Assembly (NCBI GenBank): GCA_016124665.1
Contig: WGNH01000017.1
Span: forward strand, 1-64,000
Reading direction: 5' to 3'
From: Alphaproteobacteria bacterium
GTDB taxonomy: Bacteria > Pseudomonadota > Alphaproteobacteria > Caulobacterales > Maricaulaceae
Length of the DNA stretch: 64,000 nt
The position numbers and the translations under genes are program-made. The notes below the pieces were generated by a model. It was given only the letters and a program-made list of their open reading frames with translations. It was not told the origin of the DNA and made no database searches. The number at the start of each line of letters is the position of its first letter. Within the stretch, counting starts at the first letter, position 1. Shown one piece after another: positions 38,790-48,874 of the stretch.

Positions 38790-39254
38790 ATGAACCGTCT
38801 GAAAATTGCAATAATCGCGAGCCTTGCGGGCACGGCATCTATTGCAGGTGCACAGGATGCCTCGCCTAGCCGTCATACCGCCGATGCCTGGTTGGCCGCC
38901 TATCAGGAGCAGGATATTGAAGCTGCCCGTGAATTCCTGACCGGTGAATCGGTTTTCATCGACCCGACATCATTCGGCCGGGAAAATTTTGGCGAGCCGA
39001 TCAACTGGACAGGACCGGATGCCATTATCAACGGGATCTCCAGCTGGGGGCTGGTCAATGCTGAATACCGCTTCGACCGCGTTTATGAATCGCCGGGGCG
39101 GGTCATCTACGATGGCAATGTTCTGGTGACCTATGGAAATGGCGCGCAATATGACTATCCGATCATCACCATTGTGACCGTTGCCAATGGCCATCTGGTT
39201 GAACATCGCGATTACACCGACTTTGACGGCGCGGTCCGCCTCGAATCCAACTGA
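38790..39254 (+). CDS. Exported NTF2/SnoaL-like protein, first of a tandem pair
   Basis: 154 residues, signal peptide MNRLKIAIIASLAGTASIAGAQ. The mature part is an NTF2-like cone fold: WLAAYQEQDIEAAREFLTGESVFIDPTSFG and a C-terminal strand IITIVTVANGHLVEHRDYTDFDG. Such domains bind small ligands or act as isomerases; ligand unknown. Next gene is a paralogue starting 16 bp after. Confidence 0.82.
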   Translation: MNRLKIAIIASLAGTASIAGAQDASPSRHTADAWLAAYQEQDIEAAREFLTGESVFIDPTSFGRENFGEPINWTGPDAIINGISSWGLVNAEYRFDRVYESPGRVIYDGNVLVTYGNGAQYDYPIITIVTVANGHLVEHRDYTDFDGAVRLESN

Positions 39255-39269
39255 CACCCGGAGAACAAG

Positions 39270-39770
39270 ATGAAGAACATTATATTTGCTGTCACCGGAA
39301 GCCTGCTTTTGTCGGTCGCGGTATCCGCTCAGGATTCAGACGCAGAAACCCGCGCCGCCGTTGACGCATATATGGCGCATTATTCCGCCGCTGAATTCGA
39401 TGCGATGGAAGCCTATATGGCCGAGGATGTCGTATTTGTGGACCCGACCGCAACCGGTATGGGCGAAGCCGGCATGGTCCATAATGGCCGCGACAGCATC
39501 ATGGCCGCCCTTCGCGAGTTTTCCACGCAAAACAACCCGATTGGTCTCAACTTCGAGTGGGACACCGTATTTGAAAGCAATGACCGCTATGTGTTCATGG
39601 GGCGGGTCAACGCGACCTATCCTGTTGATCAGGAGGGCATGGTGTTCCGTTGGTCAGCCCCGCAAACCACCGTCATACATATGAGCGGCGGGTTTGTCGT
39701 CGAGCAATATGACTTTGCCGATTATGAAGGCGCTGAACAGGGACTGGTTCCAGCAAACTGGCAGGACTAA
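39270..39770 (+). CDS. Exported NTF2/SnoaL-like protein, second of a tandem pair
   Basis: 166 residues, signal MKNIIFAVTGSLLLSVAVSAQ. The sequence parallels the first copy: YMAHYSAAEFDAMEAYMAEDVVFVDPTATG and a C-terminal VVEQYDFADYEGA. Shared VFxDPT pattern shows duplication. Its TAA stop overlaps the TAG stop of the opposing trkH gene (CTAA at 39767-39770). Confidence 0.82.
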   Translation: MKNIIFAVTGSLLLSVAVSAQDSDAETRAAVDAYMAHYSAAEFDAMEAYMAEDVVFVDPTATGMGEAGMVHNGRDSIMAALREFSTQNNPIGLNFEWDTVFESNDRYVFMGRVNATYPVDQEGMVFRWSAPQTTVIHMSGGFVVEQYDFADYEGAEQGLVPANWQD

Positions 39771-41218
39771 TGAACCCAGAAGCGCGGCGTGAAAAGAAGC
39801 AGGATCACCACCAGCTCCAGCCGCCCCATCAGCATGACCCCGCATAACAGCCATTTGGCAGCATCCGGAAGCGGGATGAAATTGCCGGCGGGCCCGATCA
39901 CCTCACCAAGACCGGGCCCGACATTGGCTATCGCCGTGGCCGACGCCGTCAGGGCTGACACCGGATCCAGCCCCATCGCCGAGAGCAATATGGCGGCCAC
40001 GGCAAATGTGCCAACGAACAAACCGCCGAAGAGTGCGACCGAAGCGATATCCTCCTCGGTCAATTGCCGGCCGGCATGATGCGCCCGGACCACGGAATTC
40101 GGCATGGAGGCCTGATTCAGGGCCTTCCGGATTGATTTCAGAACAATCAGAATCCGGAAGGTCTTGAAACCGCCAGCAGTGGATCCGGCACATCCCCCGA
40201 GAAAAGTAAGCACGAAGGCACCGGTGATGGCGAGCGGCCCCCAGAGCTGATAATCGCCAGCGGCATAGCCCGTCGTCGTAATCAGGGCTGTGGTCGAGAA
40301 CAGGGCCAGCCGGACACGGTCCTCGCCTTCCAGATCCAGACCTGTTTGGGAAAGCACCAGGATAAGCGTGAAAACCGCAACAATAGCAAAAAAGGTTAGG
40401 ATTTCTTCATAGGCCCCGAGACGGCGGCTATCGAGCTGGCTGAAAAAGCGGACATAGGCGAGGAACGGCAAGGCCCCCGCCAGCATGAAGACAATGGCCA
40501 CCCATTGCGCGCCGGCTGAAAAATTGCCCATGGAGGAATCGCTGGTCGAATAACCGCCGGTCGAAACCGTTGTCATGGCATGGGTCGCGGCATCAAATCC
40601 CGACATGCCGGTCGCCAGATAACCCGCAATACACGCCACCGTCAGACCAAGATAAAGCAGTACGATCGAGGCGGCGAGCTGTCCCGGCCGCGCGATAACC
40701 CGGTCGCGCGACTGACTGGACGACTCCATCTGGAAAAGCTGCATCCCCCCAACCCGGAGGAAGGGTAGAATGGCGATGGAAATGCCGATAATTCCGATAC
40801 CACCCACCCATTGCAGAAAGGCCCGCCAGAGAAGGATTGAAGGCGGAGCGGTATCCAGCCCTGTCATCACGGTCGAGCCGGTCGTCGTGATCCCCGAGAC
40901 CGACTCGAAAACCGCATCGGTCCAGCCAAGACCGGCTGCGGCACCGGCAAACGGAATGGCGGCCAGTAATGGCAGGCCGATCCAGGCACCGGCGGTAAGC
41001 GCCACCGCACCGCGATAATCAATGGCCGGTTCGGCGTCCTGACCGAAGAGGAAAAGAACCCCGCCCAGAAACCCGGACACCACAGCGGTTGCAAAGAAGG
41101 ACGCACCCGCCTGATCCGCATATACAAATTCGGACATCACGGCGACAAATCCGGATATCAGCGCCAGGCCAAGGCAAAGCGAGCCAAGGATCAGGAATAC
41201 GATCTGGTATTTGCGCAT
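39767..41218 (-). CDS. trkH: Trk/Ktr system potassium uptake protein TrkH
   Basis: A 483-residue membrane protein with about ten helices. The four pore loops are readable: SGITTTGSTVMTGLD, TTVSTGGYSTSD, TTTGYAAGDY, and TAIANVGPGLGE, each with a filter glycine. It imports K+ with TrkA, which is not in the window. It lies between infB and rbfA, where it is not usual, and is 33 bp downstream... upstream of infB's stop is reversed: transcription runs trkH toward the NTF2 pair while infB ends elsewhere, so trkH follows no operon here that I can prove; infB start is further right and infB ends 34 bp from the trkH start. Confidence 0.93.
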   Translation of the reverse strand: MRKYQIVFLILGSLCLGLALISGFVAVMSEFVYADQAGASFFATAVVSGFLGGVLFLFGQDAEPAIDYRGAVALTAGAWIGLPLLAAIPFAGAAAGLGWTDAVFESVSGITTTGSTVMTGLDTAPPSILLWRAFLQWVGGIGIIGISIAILPFLRVGGMQLFQMESSSQSRDRVIARPGQLAASIVLLYLGLTVACIAGYLATGMSGFDAATHAMTTVSTGGYSTSDSSMGNFSAGAQWVAIVFMLAGALPFLAYVRFFSQLDSRRLGAYEEILTFFAIVAVFTLILVLSQTGLDLEGEDRVRLALFSTTALITTTGYAAGDYQLWGPLAITGAFVLTFLGGCAGSTAGGFKTFRILIVLKSIRKALNQASMPNSVVRAHHAGRQLTEEDIASVALFGGLFVGTFAVAAILLSAMGLDPVSALTASATAIANVGPGLGEVIGPAGNFIPLPDAAKWLLCGVMLMGRLELVVILLLFTPRFWVH

Positions 41219-41251
41219 CGCCTGTCCCTGAACTCTGAACGGACTATCCGG

Positions 41252-43828
41252 TCAGAGTTTGCGTTCGACTTCCTCGACTTCAAAGCACTCGATGAGGTCG
41301 CCTTTCTGGAGGTCTTCATAATTCTCGAATGCCATGCCGCACTCTGTGCCGGCACGAACTTCCGGCACTTCGTCCTTGAAGCGTTTGAGCGTCTTCAGCT
41401 TGCCTTCGTGAATGACGGTATCATCGCGCAACAGGCGGACGCCGGAACCGCGCTTCACAACGCCTTCGGTCACACGGCAGCCTGCCACCTTGCCAGCCTT
41501 GGAAATATTGAAGACTTCCAGGATCTCGGCATACCCGATGAAGGTTTCGCGCTTCTCCGGCGCCAGCATGCCTTCCAGCGTGCCTTTCACATCATCGAGA
41601 ATATTGTAGATGATGGAATAATACCGGATCTCGACGCCTTCGGCTTCGGCCATCTGACGGGCCTGCTTGTTGGCGCGGACATTGAAGGCAAAGACTGGGG
41701 CGCCGGACGACTTGGCCAGCAGGATATCGGATTCATTCACGCCGCCTGCAGCACCATAAATGACCCGGGCCTTGACCTCGTCATTGCCGATTTTCTCCAG
41801 CGACTGCGCAATGGCTTCTGCAGACCCCTGGACATCGGCTTTCACCACCAGCGGCATTTCCTGGATTTCGCTCGACTTGAGGCGCGCCAGCATTTGTTCG
41901 AGTGATGCACCTCCTGCACCGGCTGCAGACACGGACTGGCGCTTCTGCCGCTGACGATAATCAACGATTTCGCGGGCCCGGGCCTCGCTTTCGACAACTG
42001 CAAACAACTCGCCCGGCTCGGGCGCACCATCCAGACCGAGAATTTCGGCAGGCTGTGACGGCCCCAATTCCTTGAGCTGCTGGTTGCGCTCGTCGATCAT
42101 GGCCCGCACACGGCCCCATTGCGCCCCGGCAACCACGATGTCACCGCGCTTCAACGTGCCGCGCTTGACCAGAACCGTAGCCACAGAACCGCGGCCCTGT
42201 TCAACCTGGCTTTCAACCACGACACCATCCGCAGCGCGGTCGGGATTGGCTTTCAGTTCGAGCAATTCCGCCTGCAGCGTGATCGCATCGGTTAGCTCTT
42301 GCAAACCGGTCTTTTTCAGGGCCGAAACCTCGATGGCCTGGGTCTCGCCACCCATGCTTTCAACCACCACTTCGTGTTGAAGCAGATCGGTCAGGACCTT
42401 TTGCGGATTGGCGCCTTCGCGATCCATCTTGTTGATCGCGACGATAATAGGCGCACCCGCGGCCTGGGCGTGTTTGATCGCCTCGACCGTTTGCGGCATG
42501 ACGCCGTCATCGGCGGCCACGACCAGGATCACGATATCGGTCGCCTGTGCCCCGCGTGAGCGCATGGATGAAAAGGCGGCATGGCCCGGTGTGTCGAGGA
42601 AGGTGATCTTCTCACCGGACTTCAGCTTCACCTGATAGGCACCGATATGCTGTGTGATGCCGCCCGCTTCGCCGGCAACCACATCCGTCGCCCGCAAGGC
42701 GTCCAGCAGCGAAGTCTTGCCGTGGTCCACATGGCCCATGACGGTCACGACCGGCGGCCGCGGCTTCTTGCTGTCTTCCGGATCATCATCCGCAATGAAG
42801 CCTTCTTCGACGTCAGATTCCGAAACGCGTTTCGCAATGTGGCCGAAATCCTCGATGATCAACTCGGCGGTATCGAGATCAAGCACGTCATTCACGCGCA
42901 CCATCTGGCCCTGCTTCATCAGGTATTTGACAACATCCGCCGCACGCTCTGCCATACGGACAGCCAGTTCCTGGACCGTTATGGCTTCCGGAAGAACGAC
43001 CTCACGCTGGATCTTGTCGCGGTCACCGCCTTGCTGACGGCGCTGTTTTTCACGCTCACGCGCCCTGCGCACGGAAGCCAGCGACCGCTGACGATCCTCG
43101 TCGCCATCCAGAATATTCTGGATGGTCAGCTTTCCGGAACGGCGGCCATGATCGGCTTTGGCCCGGCTTTTCTCCGGGGCAGCACGTCCCGGTCCTGGCG
43201 CTCCCTTCTTTTTGACGCGTCCGCCCATGGCTTCCAGCATGGCGTCCGCATCATCAATGTCATGATCCTTGGGCTTGTCTTTGGTTTTCGGGCCCTCGCG
43301 GCGGGCGGGGGCCACGTCATCAGGATCGCCCTTCGCGGGCGCGGCAGCGGCAGCAGCCGCTGCGGCGGCCTCCGCCTCGGCTTCGGCCCGGCGGCGCTCG
43401 GCTTCTTCGGCTTCTTCTGCTTCCCGGCGCTGCTTTTCTTCCAGCAGACGCTGTTCTTCCTGCGCGCGTTGGGAGCGTTCGGCCTCGGCCGTTTTACGGC
43501 TCTCTTCCTTTTGGGCCGCCTCAGCGCGTGCCCGCTGGATAGCGCGCTGGCGCGACAGCAGCTCTTCTTCGGACAGGCCGAGTTCGCGGGCCTTGGCGGC
43601 CAGCGGTGTTTCGCCCTTCCTCTGGGTCGCGCCCGGCTGCGGTTTGCCCGGAGCCTTTGACGCGCTACCCTGTTGAGGGGCCGCGACGCGCTTGCGCTTC
43701 TTCTCGACCACCACAGATTTGGAGCGGCCGCGCGCAAAGCTTTGCTGCACGGTGCCTGACCCTCCGCGATTGAGCGAAAGAGGCCGGCGGCCGGAACCAC
43801 CCTGATTACGATCGTCGTTGTCGCTCAT
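41252..43828 (-). CDS. infB: Translation initiation factor IF-2
   Basis: 858 residues. A long N-terminal basic/acidic coiled part with Ala tracts (about residues 80-190), IF2_N region, then the GTPase: G1 [16 protein letters not shown]3 [12 protein letters not shown]4 NKMD. The C-terminal ends [29 protein letters not shown], standard IF2. It directs fMet-tRNA to the 30S. Fourth gene after rimP-nusA-ylxR on the minus strand, 118 bp after ylxR with a hairpin in the gap; trkH follows its stop by 33 bp on the same strand and may be read through. Confidence 0.98.
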   Translation of the reverse strand: MSDNDDRNQGGSGRRPLSLNRGGSGTVQQSFARGRSKSVVVEKKRKRVAAPQQGSASKAPGKPQPGATQRKGETPLAAKARELGLSEEELLSRQRAIQRARAEAAQKEESRKTAEAERSQRAQEEQRLLEEKQRREAEEAEEAERRRAEAEAEAAAAAAAAAAPAKGDPDDVAPARREGPKTKDKPKDHDIDDADAMLEAMGGRVKKKGAPGPGRAAPEKSRAKADHGRRSGKLTIQNILDGDEDRQRSLASVRRAREREKQRRQQGGDRDKIQREVVLPEAITVQELAVRMAERAADVVKYLMKQGQMVRVNDVLDLDTAELIIEDFGHIAKRVSESDVEEGFIADDDPEDSKKPRPPVVTVMGHVDHGKTSLLDALRATDVVAGEAGGITQHIGAYQVKLKSGEKITFLDTPGHAAFSSMRSRGAQATDIVILVVAADDGVMPQTVEAIKHAQAAGAPIIVAINKMDREGANPQKVLTDLLQHEVVVESMGGETQAIEVSALKKTGLQELTDAITLQAELLELKANPDRAADGVVVESQVEQGRGSVATVLVKRGTLKRGDIVVAGAQWGRVRAMIDERNQQLKELGPSQPAEILGLDGAPEPGELFAVVESEARAREIVDYRQRQKRQSVSAAGAGGASLEQMLARLKSSEIQEMPLVVKADVQGSAEAIAQSLEKIGNDEVKARVIYGAAGGVNESDILLAKSSGAPVFAFNVRANKQARQMAEAEGVEIRYYSIIYNILDDVKGTLEGMLAPEKRETFIGYAEILEVFNISKAGKVAGCRVTEGVVKRGSGVRLLRDDTVIHEGKLKTLKRFKDEVPEVRAGTECGMAFENYEDLQKGDLIECFEVEEVERKL

Positions 43829-43905
43829 GCGAACCTTTCAACACGGCCTATTCCGGGGATTTCGCTGGCGGCCGATCAACCAGCGTCCCGTTTTCAAGTC
43901 AACAA

Positions 43906-43941
43906 GGCTTGAAGGCCCGCTAAACTAGCCACCTTCAAGCC
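43906..43941 (-). repeat. 10-bp inverted repeat between ylxR and infB
   Basis: GGCTTGAAGG, 16 bases, CCTTCAAGCC: perfect arms beginning four bases after the ylxR stop codon on the minus strand. No clean T-tract follows (TTGTTGACTTG), so it is more likely an RNA processing or stability element, or a weak attenuator, than a terminator. Confidence 0.6.
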
Positions 43942-43945
43942 GGAT

Positions 43946-44545
43946 TCAACCACTCTCACCCGCTTTCGTCGCCGGATCGATGATCCGGAAGCCCGAAAGC
44001 CGCGTCATGACCTCTCCAAAAGCCCGCCCTTGTGGGCCATTGGAAAGCACTGCATGGACCACGCTATCGCGACCGGCAGCCTGCCCGAGCTCTGCAGCAG
44101 TAAAACATCCCGCCACAGGTATCTCGCCCCATTTCGCCGCGGCCAGGCGGTCCAGCTTGCCCCGGCCATCAGCCGCGCCATCGCTGGCTTCGATCCGCCA
44201 GGCCGGCCGTTCCGCCTTCAGCGACAACCGGACCGCGTCCATTCCCGCCGACAGCGTCCCGGCCTTTCGCGCCAGCCCGATAAAAGACAGGGCGCGTGCC
44301 TCCAGAAGCTTTTCAACGTCATCGGCCAAGCCTGCCGGCGCTTTTGCTCCCTCCAGCGCCCGCGCCAGCTTGCCTTTTTTTATGGCCAGATCGACCGATA
44401 TCCGGTCCGCACTGACCCAGGCACCGCGCCCCGGCAATTTGACCGCGATATCCGGCACCACATTTCCTTCGGGGCCAGCTACAAAGCGGATCAGCCCGCT
44501 TTCCGGTTCACTTGTTCCCCTGACAATGCAGCGCCGTTCGCGCAT
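43946..44545 (-). CDS. YlxR (DUF448) protein fused to L7Ae-like domain
   Basis: A 199-residue protein. N-terminal RRCIVRGTSEPESGLIRFVAGPEGNVVPDIAVKLPGRGAWVSA is the YlxR motif (GRGA(W/Y)). The C-terminal ALSFIGLARKAGTLSAG ... is an L7Ae/L30e-type RNA-binding domain. This fused form is normal in alphaproteobacteria. YlxR-type proteins bind nucleic acid and can affect RNase P. It sits between nusA (15 bp) and infB. Confidence 0.9.
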   Translation of the reverse strand: MRERRCIVRGTSEPESGLIRFVAGPEGNVVPDIAVKLPGRGAWVSADRISVDLAIKKGKLARALEGAKAPAGLADDVEKLLEARALSFIGLARKAGTLSAGMDAVRLSLKAERPAWRIEASDGAADGRGKLDRLAAAKWGEIPVAGCFTAAELGQAAGRDSVVHAVLSNGPQGRAFGEVMTRLSGFRIIDPATKAGESG

Positions 44546-44559
44546 GATCGCTCCGGGCC

Positions 44560-46272
44560 TCAGTCCTTCGCCTCTTCCTCTTCGTCGACCGGCGCATCCA
44601 GATCAACACCCAGCGCTGCCGCTTCGGCATCCAGTGCGTCCAGATCCATATCGGCGATATCCACTTCGGCATCACGCTCATCTTCGCTGGCTTCTTCGGC
44701 TTCCGGCTGCGGCAAGTCGTCTTCGGAGATCCAGCCGGCCGCAACCCGGGCCTTGAGGATCAGCATTTCCGCATCTTCCTGCGACAGGTCGAATTCTTCC
44801 AGTATGCCCGTCTCGCGGACCCGCGCGCCATCCCGGGTTTCAAACCAGCCTCGTAGATCATCCGGCGTAAACCCGGCCAGATCATCAGCCGTTTTGACCT
44901 CGTTCTCACCCAGCTTGACCGCCATGGCGAGATCAATTCCGTCGACTTCCAGCAAGCTGTCTTCCACGCCCAACTCGGTCCGCTTGGCATCCTGGGCGGC
45001 GGCCAGCTTGTCGAGATGCTCCTTGGCACGCGTCTGGATTTCGACGGCCGTGTCGTCGTCAAAGCCCTCGATGATCGCGATTTCACCGAGATCGACATAG
45101 GCCAGCTCTTCGACACTTTCGAAGCCCTCTGTTGCCAGAAGCTGGGCAATGACCTCATCCACATCAAGTGCATCCATGAAGATCGCCGTGCGCTCGGCGA
45201 ATTCCTTCTGGCGGCGCTCCGACTCTTCCTGTTCGGTGAGAATGTCGATGGACCAGCCGGTCAGTTGCGACGCCAGACGCACATTCTGGCCCCGCCGGCC
45301 AATGGCCAGCGACAGCTGGTCATCCGGCACCACAACTTCGATACGCTGATCTTCCTCGTCGAGGACAACCTTGGCCACTTCGGCCGGCTGAAGCGCGTTC
45401 ACGATGAAGGTCGCCGGGTCATTATTCCACGGAATAATATCGATCTTCTCGCCCGCAAGTTCCGACACAACTGCCTGGACACGCGAACCGCGCATACCCA
45501 CACAGGCACCGACAGGGTCGATCGAGCTGTCATTCGAAATCACGGCGATCTTGGCGCGGGAACCCGGATCTCGGGCAACAGCCGGAATTTCGATAATGCC
45601 TTCATAAACTTCCGGCACTTCCTGGGCGAACAGGGCAGCCATGAAGTCAGGATGCGCGCGGGACAGGAAGATTTGCGGTCCGCGTGTCTCGCGGCGAACA
45701 TCATAGATATAGGCCCGGACCCGGTCGCCATTCTTCAGATTTTCGCGCGGAATACCGTCATTGCGGCGGATTATGCCCTCGGCCCGCCCCAGATCAATAA
45801 ACACATTGCCGTATTCGACGCGCTTGACGATCCCGTTGAGAATTTCGCCCACGCGGTCCTTGTATTCTTCATATTGGCGCTCGCGCTCGGCATCGCGCAC
45901 TTTCTGCGTAATGACCTGCTTGGCCGTCATCGAGGCCACACGGCCGAACTCGATAGGCGGCAATTCTTCAGAGAAGACGGTTCCGATTTCAGCGTCAGGA
46001 TCAATTTTCTTTGCGTCAGCGAGGCTCATTTCCTGAGCGTCATTTTCAACTTCCTCGACCACCGTCGTGTGGCGGGTCAGAGACATTTCACCCGTCTTCG
46101 GATCGATTTTGGAGCGAATGTCCAGCTCGGCCCCGTAGCGCGAGCGGGCCGCTTTTTCGATTGCCTCTTCAATGGCTTCAATGACGATGCGTTCATCAAT
46201 GGACTTTTCATGCGCCACAGCCCTGGCAATGGCGAGCATTTCGGTCTTGTTTGCACTGACGCCGATATTCAT
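44560..46272 (-). CDS. nusA: Transcription termination/antitermination protein NusA
   Basis: 570 residues: N-terminal polymerase-binding domain ([18 protein letters not shown]), S1 ([21 protein letters not shown]), KH1 and KH2 ([36 protein letters not shown]), then two C-terminal helical repeats ([32 protein letters not shown]-like) and a very acidic tail. It modulates pausing, termination and rRNA antitermination. Its start overlaps the rimP stop (ATGA). Confidence 0.97.
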   Translation of the reverse strand: MNIGVSANKTEMLAIARAVAHEKSIDERIVIEAIEEAIEKAARSRYGAELDIRSKIDPKTGEMSLTRHTTVVEEVENDAQEMSLADAKKIDPDAEIGTVFSEELPPIEFGRVASMTAKQVITQKVRDAERERQYEEYKDRVGEILNGIVKRVEYGNVFIDLGRAEGIIRRNDGIPRENLKNGDRVRAYIYDVRRETRGPQIFLSRAHPDFMAALFAQEVPEVYEGIIEIPAVARDPGSRAKIAVISNDSSIDPVGACVGMRGSRVQAVVSELAGEKIDIIPWNNDPATFIVNALQPAEVAKVVLDEEDQRIEVVVPDDQLSLAIGRRGQNVRLASQLTGWSIDILTEQEESERRQKEFAERTAIFMDALDVDEVIAQLLATEGFESVEELAYVDLGEIAIIEGFDDDTAVEIQTRAKEHLDKLAAAQDAKRTELGVEDSLLEVDGIDLAMAVKLGENEVKTADDLAGFTPDDLRGWFETRDGARVRETGILEEFDLSQEDAEMLILKARVAAGWISEDDLPQPEAEEASEDERDAEVDIADMDLDALDAEAAALGVDLDAPVDEEEEAKD

Positions 46273-46811
46273 GGCGTGTCTCCACTTGCTTCATCCGAGC
46301 CGGATGGCGCACCGCGCGCCGCCAGGTCGGCCTTGATCAATTCATCGGTGAGCACGAGCTTGGCATCGGCGATCCAGTCAAACGGGATCACCGCCGTTTC
46401 GTCCTCATTAGGCAGGTCAATCAGCACCGAACCGTCTTCGAAGCCGGCGAGCTGACCGCTAAATCTCTTCTGTCCCTCAACCAGCCTGTCGAGCTCCAGC
46501 TTGGCCTTGAAACCTTCCCACCGCGCAAAATGCGCGGGCAAGGTCAGAGGCCGGTCGATACCGGGCGACGACACTTCCAGATGATATTCGCCCGCAATGG
46601 GATCGGTTTCCTCGAGGAGGTCCGACAGGCTGCGCGACAGCTTCGCGCAATCCTCGACATTCATCGTCCCGTCCAGCTTTTCAGCCATGATCTGGACCGT
46701 CTGCACTTTTCCCGACTTCACGCGGATGCGGACAATTTCCATATCCAGCGCTTCAGCCACCGGCAGGGCCAGTGTCAGTATCGCCTCATCCTGTGCGGTG
46801 CGGGTGCGCAA
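46269..46811 (-). CDS. rimP: Ribosome maturation factor RimP (TTG start)
   Basis: A 180-residue factor for 30S assembly. ALPVAEALDMEIVRIRVKSGKVQTVQIM and DCAKLSRSLSDLLEETDPIAGEYHLEVSSPGIDRPL match the family (LEVSSPGxxRPL). The start codon is TTG (46811) with GGAGGG seven bases upstream; no ATG is available before the conserved part. It begins 25 bp after an intrinsic terminator/attenuator and heads the rimP-nusA-ylxR-infB operon. Confidence 0.94.
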   Translation of the reverse strand: MRTRTAQDEAILTLALPVAEALDMEIVRIRVKSGKVQTVQIMAEKLDGTMNVEDCAKLSRSLSDLLEETDPIAGEYHLEVSSPGIDRPLTLPAHFARWEGFKAKLELDRLVEGQKRFSGQLAGFEDGSVLIDLPNEDETAVIPFDWIADAKLVLTDELIKADLAARGAPSGSDEASGDTP

Positions 46812-46835
46812 ACGCCGCCCTCCGTTTCAGCCAAT

Positions 46836-46865
46836 AAAAACGGCGGCCCCGGTGAGGAGCCGCCG
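46836..46865 (-). terminator. Terminator between trmB and rimP, possible nusA-operon attenuator
   Basis: A 7-bp perfect GC stem (CGGCGGC/GCCGCCG) with an 11-base loop, then TTTTTATT on the minus strand. It lies 75 bp after the trmB stop and 25 bp before rimP. Because a likely promoter is upstream of it (46904-46932), it would lie within the leader of the rimP-nusA mRNA as well. Confidence 0.78.
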
Positions 46866-46903
46866 ATAAGCGCTATCCAGCGCTAATCGAACGTGTGGGA
46901 GGG

Positions 46904-46932
46904 GATATACGCGCTAAGCGCCCAAAGCGCAA
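46904..46932 (-). promoter_or_regulatory. Candidate promoter of the rimP-nusA-infB operon
   Basis: On the minus strand TTGCGC (46932-46927), 17 bases, TATATC (46909-46904), in the gap after the trmB stop. The spacing is ideal and the -10 is good. It would produce a leader of about 85 bases containing the hairpin/T-run. Confidence 0.45.
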
Positions 46933-46940
46933 GAACATGG

Positions 46941-47615
46941 TCACACCCGATGAAAATCAAAAAACACCGGTGCGCAATCGCCGAGATTCTTGGTTTCATA
47001 CCGGGTGGTCAGATGATCAGGCGGCGGGTGGCGCCAGTCAGATGCCTGCGTGGCCTGCCATTCCAGCCCGGATGTACGCCGCAAAATCGAGAGCGCATGA
47101 TCGGCATAGGCTTTGACATCTGTGGCCACACGCAGGCTTCCTCCCGGCTTTAATAGCCGCACAAATTCAGCCGCAGTCTCGTCCTGCACGAAACGCCGCT
47201 TGGCATGGCGCGCCTTGGGCCACGGGTCCGGGAAGAGCAGATATATCCGGTCCAGACACTGGTCCGGCATGCGCTCCATCACATCACGCGCATCGCCTTC
47301 ATACAGACGGACATTATGCAATCCGGCCGCGTCAATCTGCGTCAACGCCTTGGCGACACCATTGATGAAGGGCTCAACACCCAGATATCCGGCATCTGCG
47401 TGCCGGGCGGCCTGCCCGGTCAGATGTTCACCGCCGCCAAATCCGATCTCGAGCACATGGGCAGCTTTGCCCGGAATGAGCCCCGCTGGCTCCACTGGCC
47501 CGGCGGCCGGAATGGCGATTTGCGGTAGCAAATCATCCACAAGCCCCTGTTGCCGCGCCGACAGGGTCCGCGATTTCGTGCGCCCGAATGTCCGGAGACG
47601 CTTGTCTTCAGGCAA
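46941..47615 (-). CDS. trmB: tRNA (guanine-N7-)-methyltransferase (TTG start)
   Basis: A 224-residue Class I methyltransferase making m7G46 in tRNA. It begins [23 protein letters not shown], the usual RxFGRRKGR-type N-terminus; then SAM motif [37 protein letters not shown], and the substrate loop [19 protein letters not shown]. The start at the conserved position is TTG 47615, overlapping the metK stop by eight bases; a long upstream ATG extension would run backwards into metK and is rejected. Confidence 0.92.
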   Translation of the reverse strand: MPEDKRLRTFGRTKSRTLSARQQGLVDDLLPQIAIPAAGPVEPAGLIPGKAAHVLEIGFGGGEHLTGQAARHADAGYLGVEPFINGVAKALTQIDAAGLHNVRLYEGDARDVMERMPDQCLDRIYLLFPDPWPKARHAKRRFVQDETAAEFVRLLKPGGSLRVATDVKAYADHALSILRRTSGLEWQATQASDWRHPPPDHLTTRYETKNLGDCAPVFFDFHRV

Positions 47616-48774
47616 TCGATTTGAGCTCGTCGACAAGATCAAGCTTTTCCCAGGAAAAACCGCCATCATCGTCAGCGCCGCGGCCGAAATGGCCATAAGC
47701 GGCGGTGCGGGCATAGATCGGGCGTGACAGGCCGAGGCGTTCGCGAATACCGCGTGGCGAGAGGTTGGCCATCTGCATCAGCGCCTCTTCCACACGGGTT
47801 TCGTCCACCTGCCCGGAACCGTGGAAATCCACATAGAGCGAGAGCGGCTTGGAAACACCGATGGCATAGGAGACCTGGATCGTGCATTTTTTTGCCAGAC
47901 CCGCAGCAACGACATTCTTGGCCAGCCAGCGGCAGGCATAGGCTGCAGACCGGTCAACCTTGGTCGGGTCCTTACCGGAAAAGGCACCACCGCCGTGGGG
48001 GGCTGCGCCGCCATAGGTGTCGACGATAATCTTGCGACCGGTCAGGCCCGCATCCCCATCCGGTCCGCCAATGACGAAATTACCGGTCGGGTTGACGTAA
48101 AACTCGGCTTCCGGCGGGAACCAGCCGTCGGGGAGCACGCCGGCAACAATCGGACGCACCAGCTCGCGAATATCAGCAGGTGTGAAACCATCCTGATGCT
48201 GCGTGGACACAACAACCGATGTCACGCCGACAGGCTGGCCGTTTTCATACCGCAGTGTGACCTGCGACTTCGCATCGGGTTCGAATTCGGGGCGCTCGCC
48301 GCTTTTGCGCTGACGTGCCATTTCCTTGAGAATTTGATGCGAATACAGGATCGGCGCTGGCATCAGCTCGGGGGTCTCATCGGTTGCATAACCGAACATG
48401 ATGCCCTGGTCGCCAGCCCCCTCATCCTTGTTGCCGGACGCATCAACGCCCATGGCAATATCGCTGGATTGTTCATGCAGGTAGTTGGAAAACTCGGCCG
48501 TACGCCAGTGAAAGCCATCCTGCTCATAGCCGATATCACGCACTGCGGCGCGGGCCACGCCTTCGATCTCGTCCGCATGCACCGGATTGGACGAACGGAC
48601 TTCTCCGGCCAGAACGATGCGGTTGGTCGTGGTCAGCGTTTCACAGGCAACGCGCGCCTCCGGGTCGCGGCCTAGATAAAGATCCACCACCGCATCTGAA
48701 ATGCGGTCACAGACCTTGTCGGGGTGCCCCTCGGACACACTCTCGGAAGTGAAGATGTAGGATTTCCGGCTCAC
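47608..48774 (-). CDS. metK: S-adenosylmethionine synthetase
   Basis: A 388-residue enzyme making SAM from methionine and ATP. Motifs: [36 protein letters not shown] (methionine-binding loop), [17 protein letters not shown] and [13 protein letters not shown]. The start is a GTG (48774) with AAAGG upstream. Just 15 bp before it is a 22-bp palindrome. The gene is followed by trmB in tight overlap and preceded by an HTH regulator, as in other alphaproteobacteria. Confidence 0.98.
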   Translation of the reverse strand: MSRKSYIFTSESVSEGHPDKVCDRISDAVVDLYLGRDPEARVACETLTTTNRIVLAGEVRSSNPVHADEIEGVARAAVRDIGYEQDGFHWRTAEFSNYLHEQSSDIAMGVDASGNKDEGAGDQGIMFGYATDETPELMPAPILYSHQILKEMARQRKSGERPEFEPDAKSQVTLRYENGQPVGVTSVVVSTQHQDGFTPADIRELVRPIVAGVLPDGWFPPEAEFYVNPTGNFVIGGPDGDAGLTGRKIIVDTYGGAAPHGGGAFSGKDPTKVDRSAAYACRWLAKNVVAAGLAKKCTIQVSYAIGVSKPLSLYVDFHGSGQVDETRVEEALMQMANLSPRGIRERLGLSRPIYARTAAYGHFGRGADDDGGFSWEKLDLVDELKSIA

Positions 48775-48788
48775 AGCGCTGCGCCTTT

Positions 48789-48810
48789 CATATAAGGATA
48801 TCTTTATATG
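48789..48810. promoter_or_regulatory. 22-bp palindromic operator upstream of metK
   Basis: CATATAAGGATATCTTTATATG: 10 of 11 base pairs of the dyad match, centred on GATATC, 15 bp before the metK start. A similar ATAAAGATATCTTTAT box upstream of methionine-cycle genes in alphaproteobacteria is a site I recall for SAM/SAH-responsive repressors (ArsR-type SahR or others); identity of the binder here is not settled. Confidence 0.72.
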
Positions 48811-48874
48811 ATGAGCCGATTACGCGCTTCCAGTCCCGCTTGCAACCAAATGTGAGCGGATTTCAGCAGAAATA

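Noticed and set aside
46941-47714. ATG start for trmB at 47714
   Set aside because: It would overlap about 100 bp of metK coding with unconserved residues; TTG at 47615 fits the family N-terminus.
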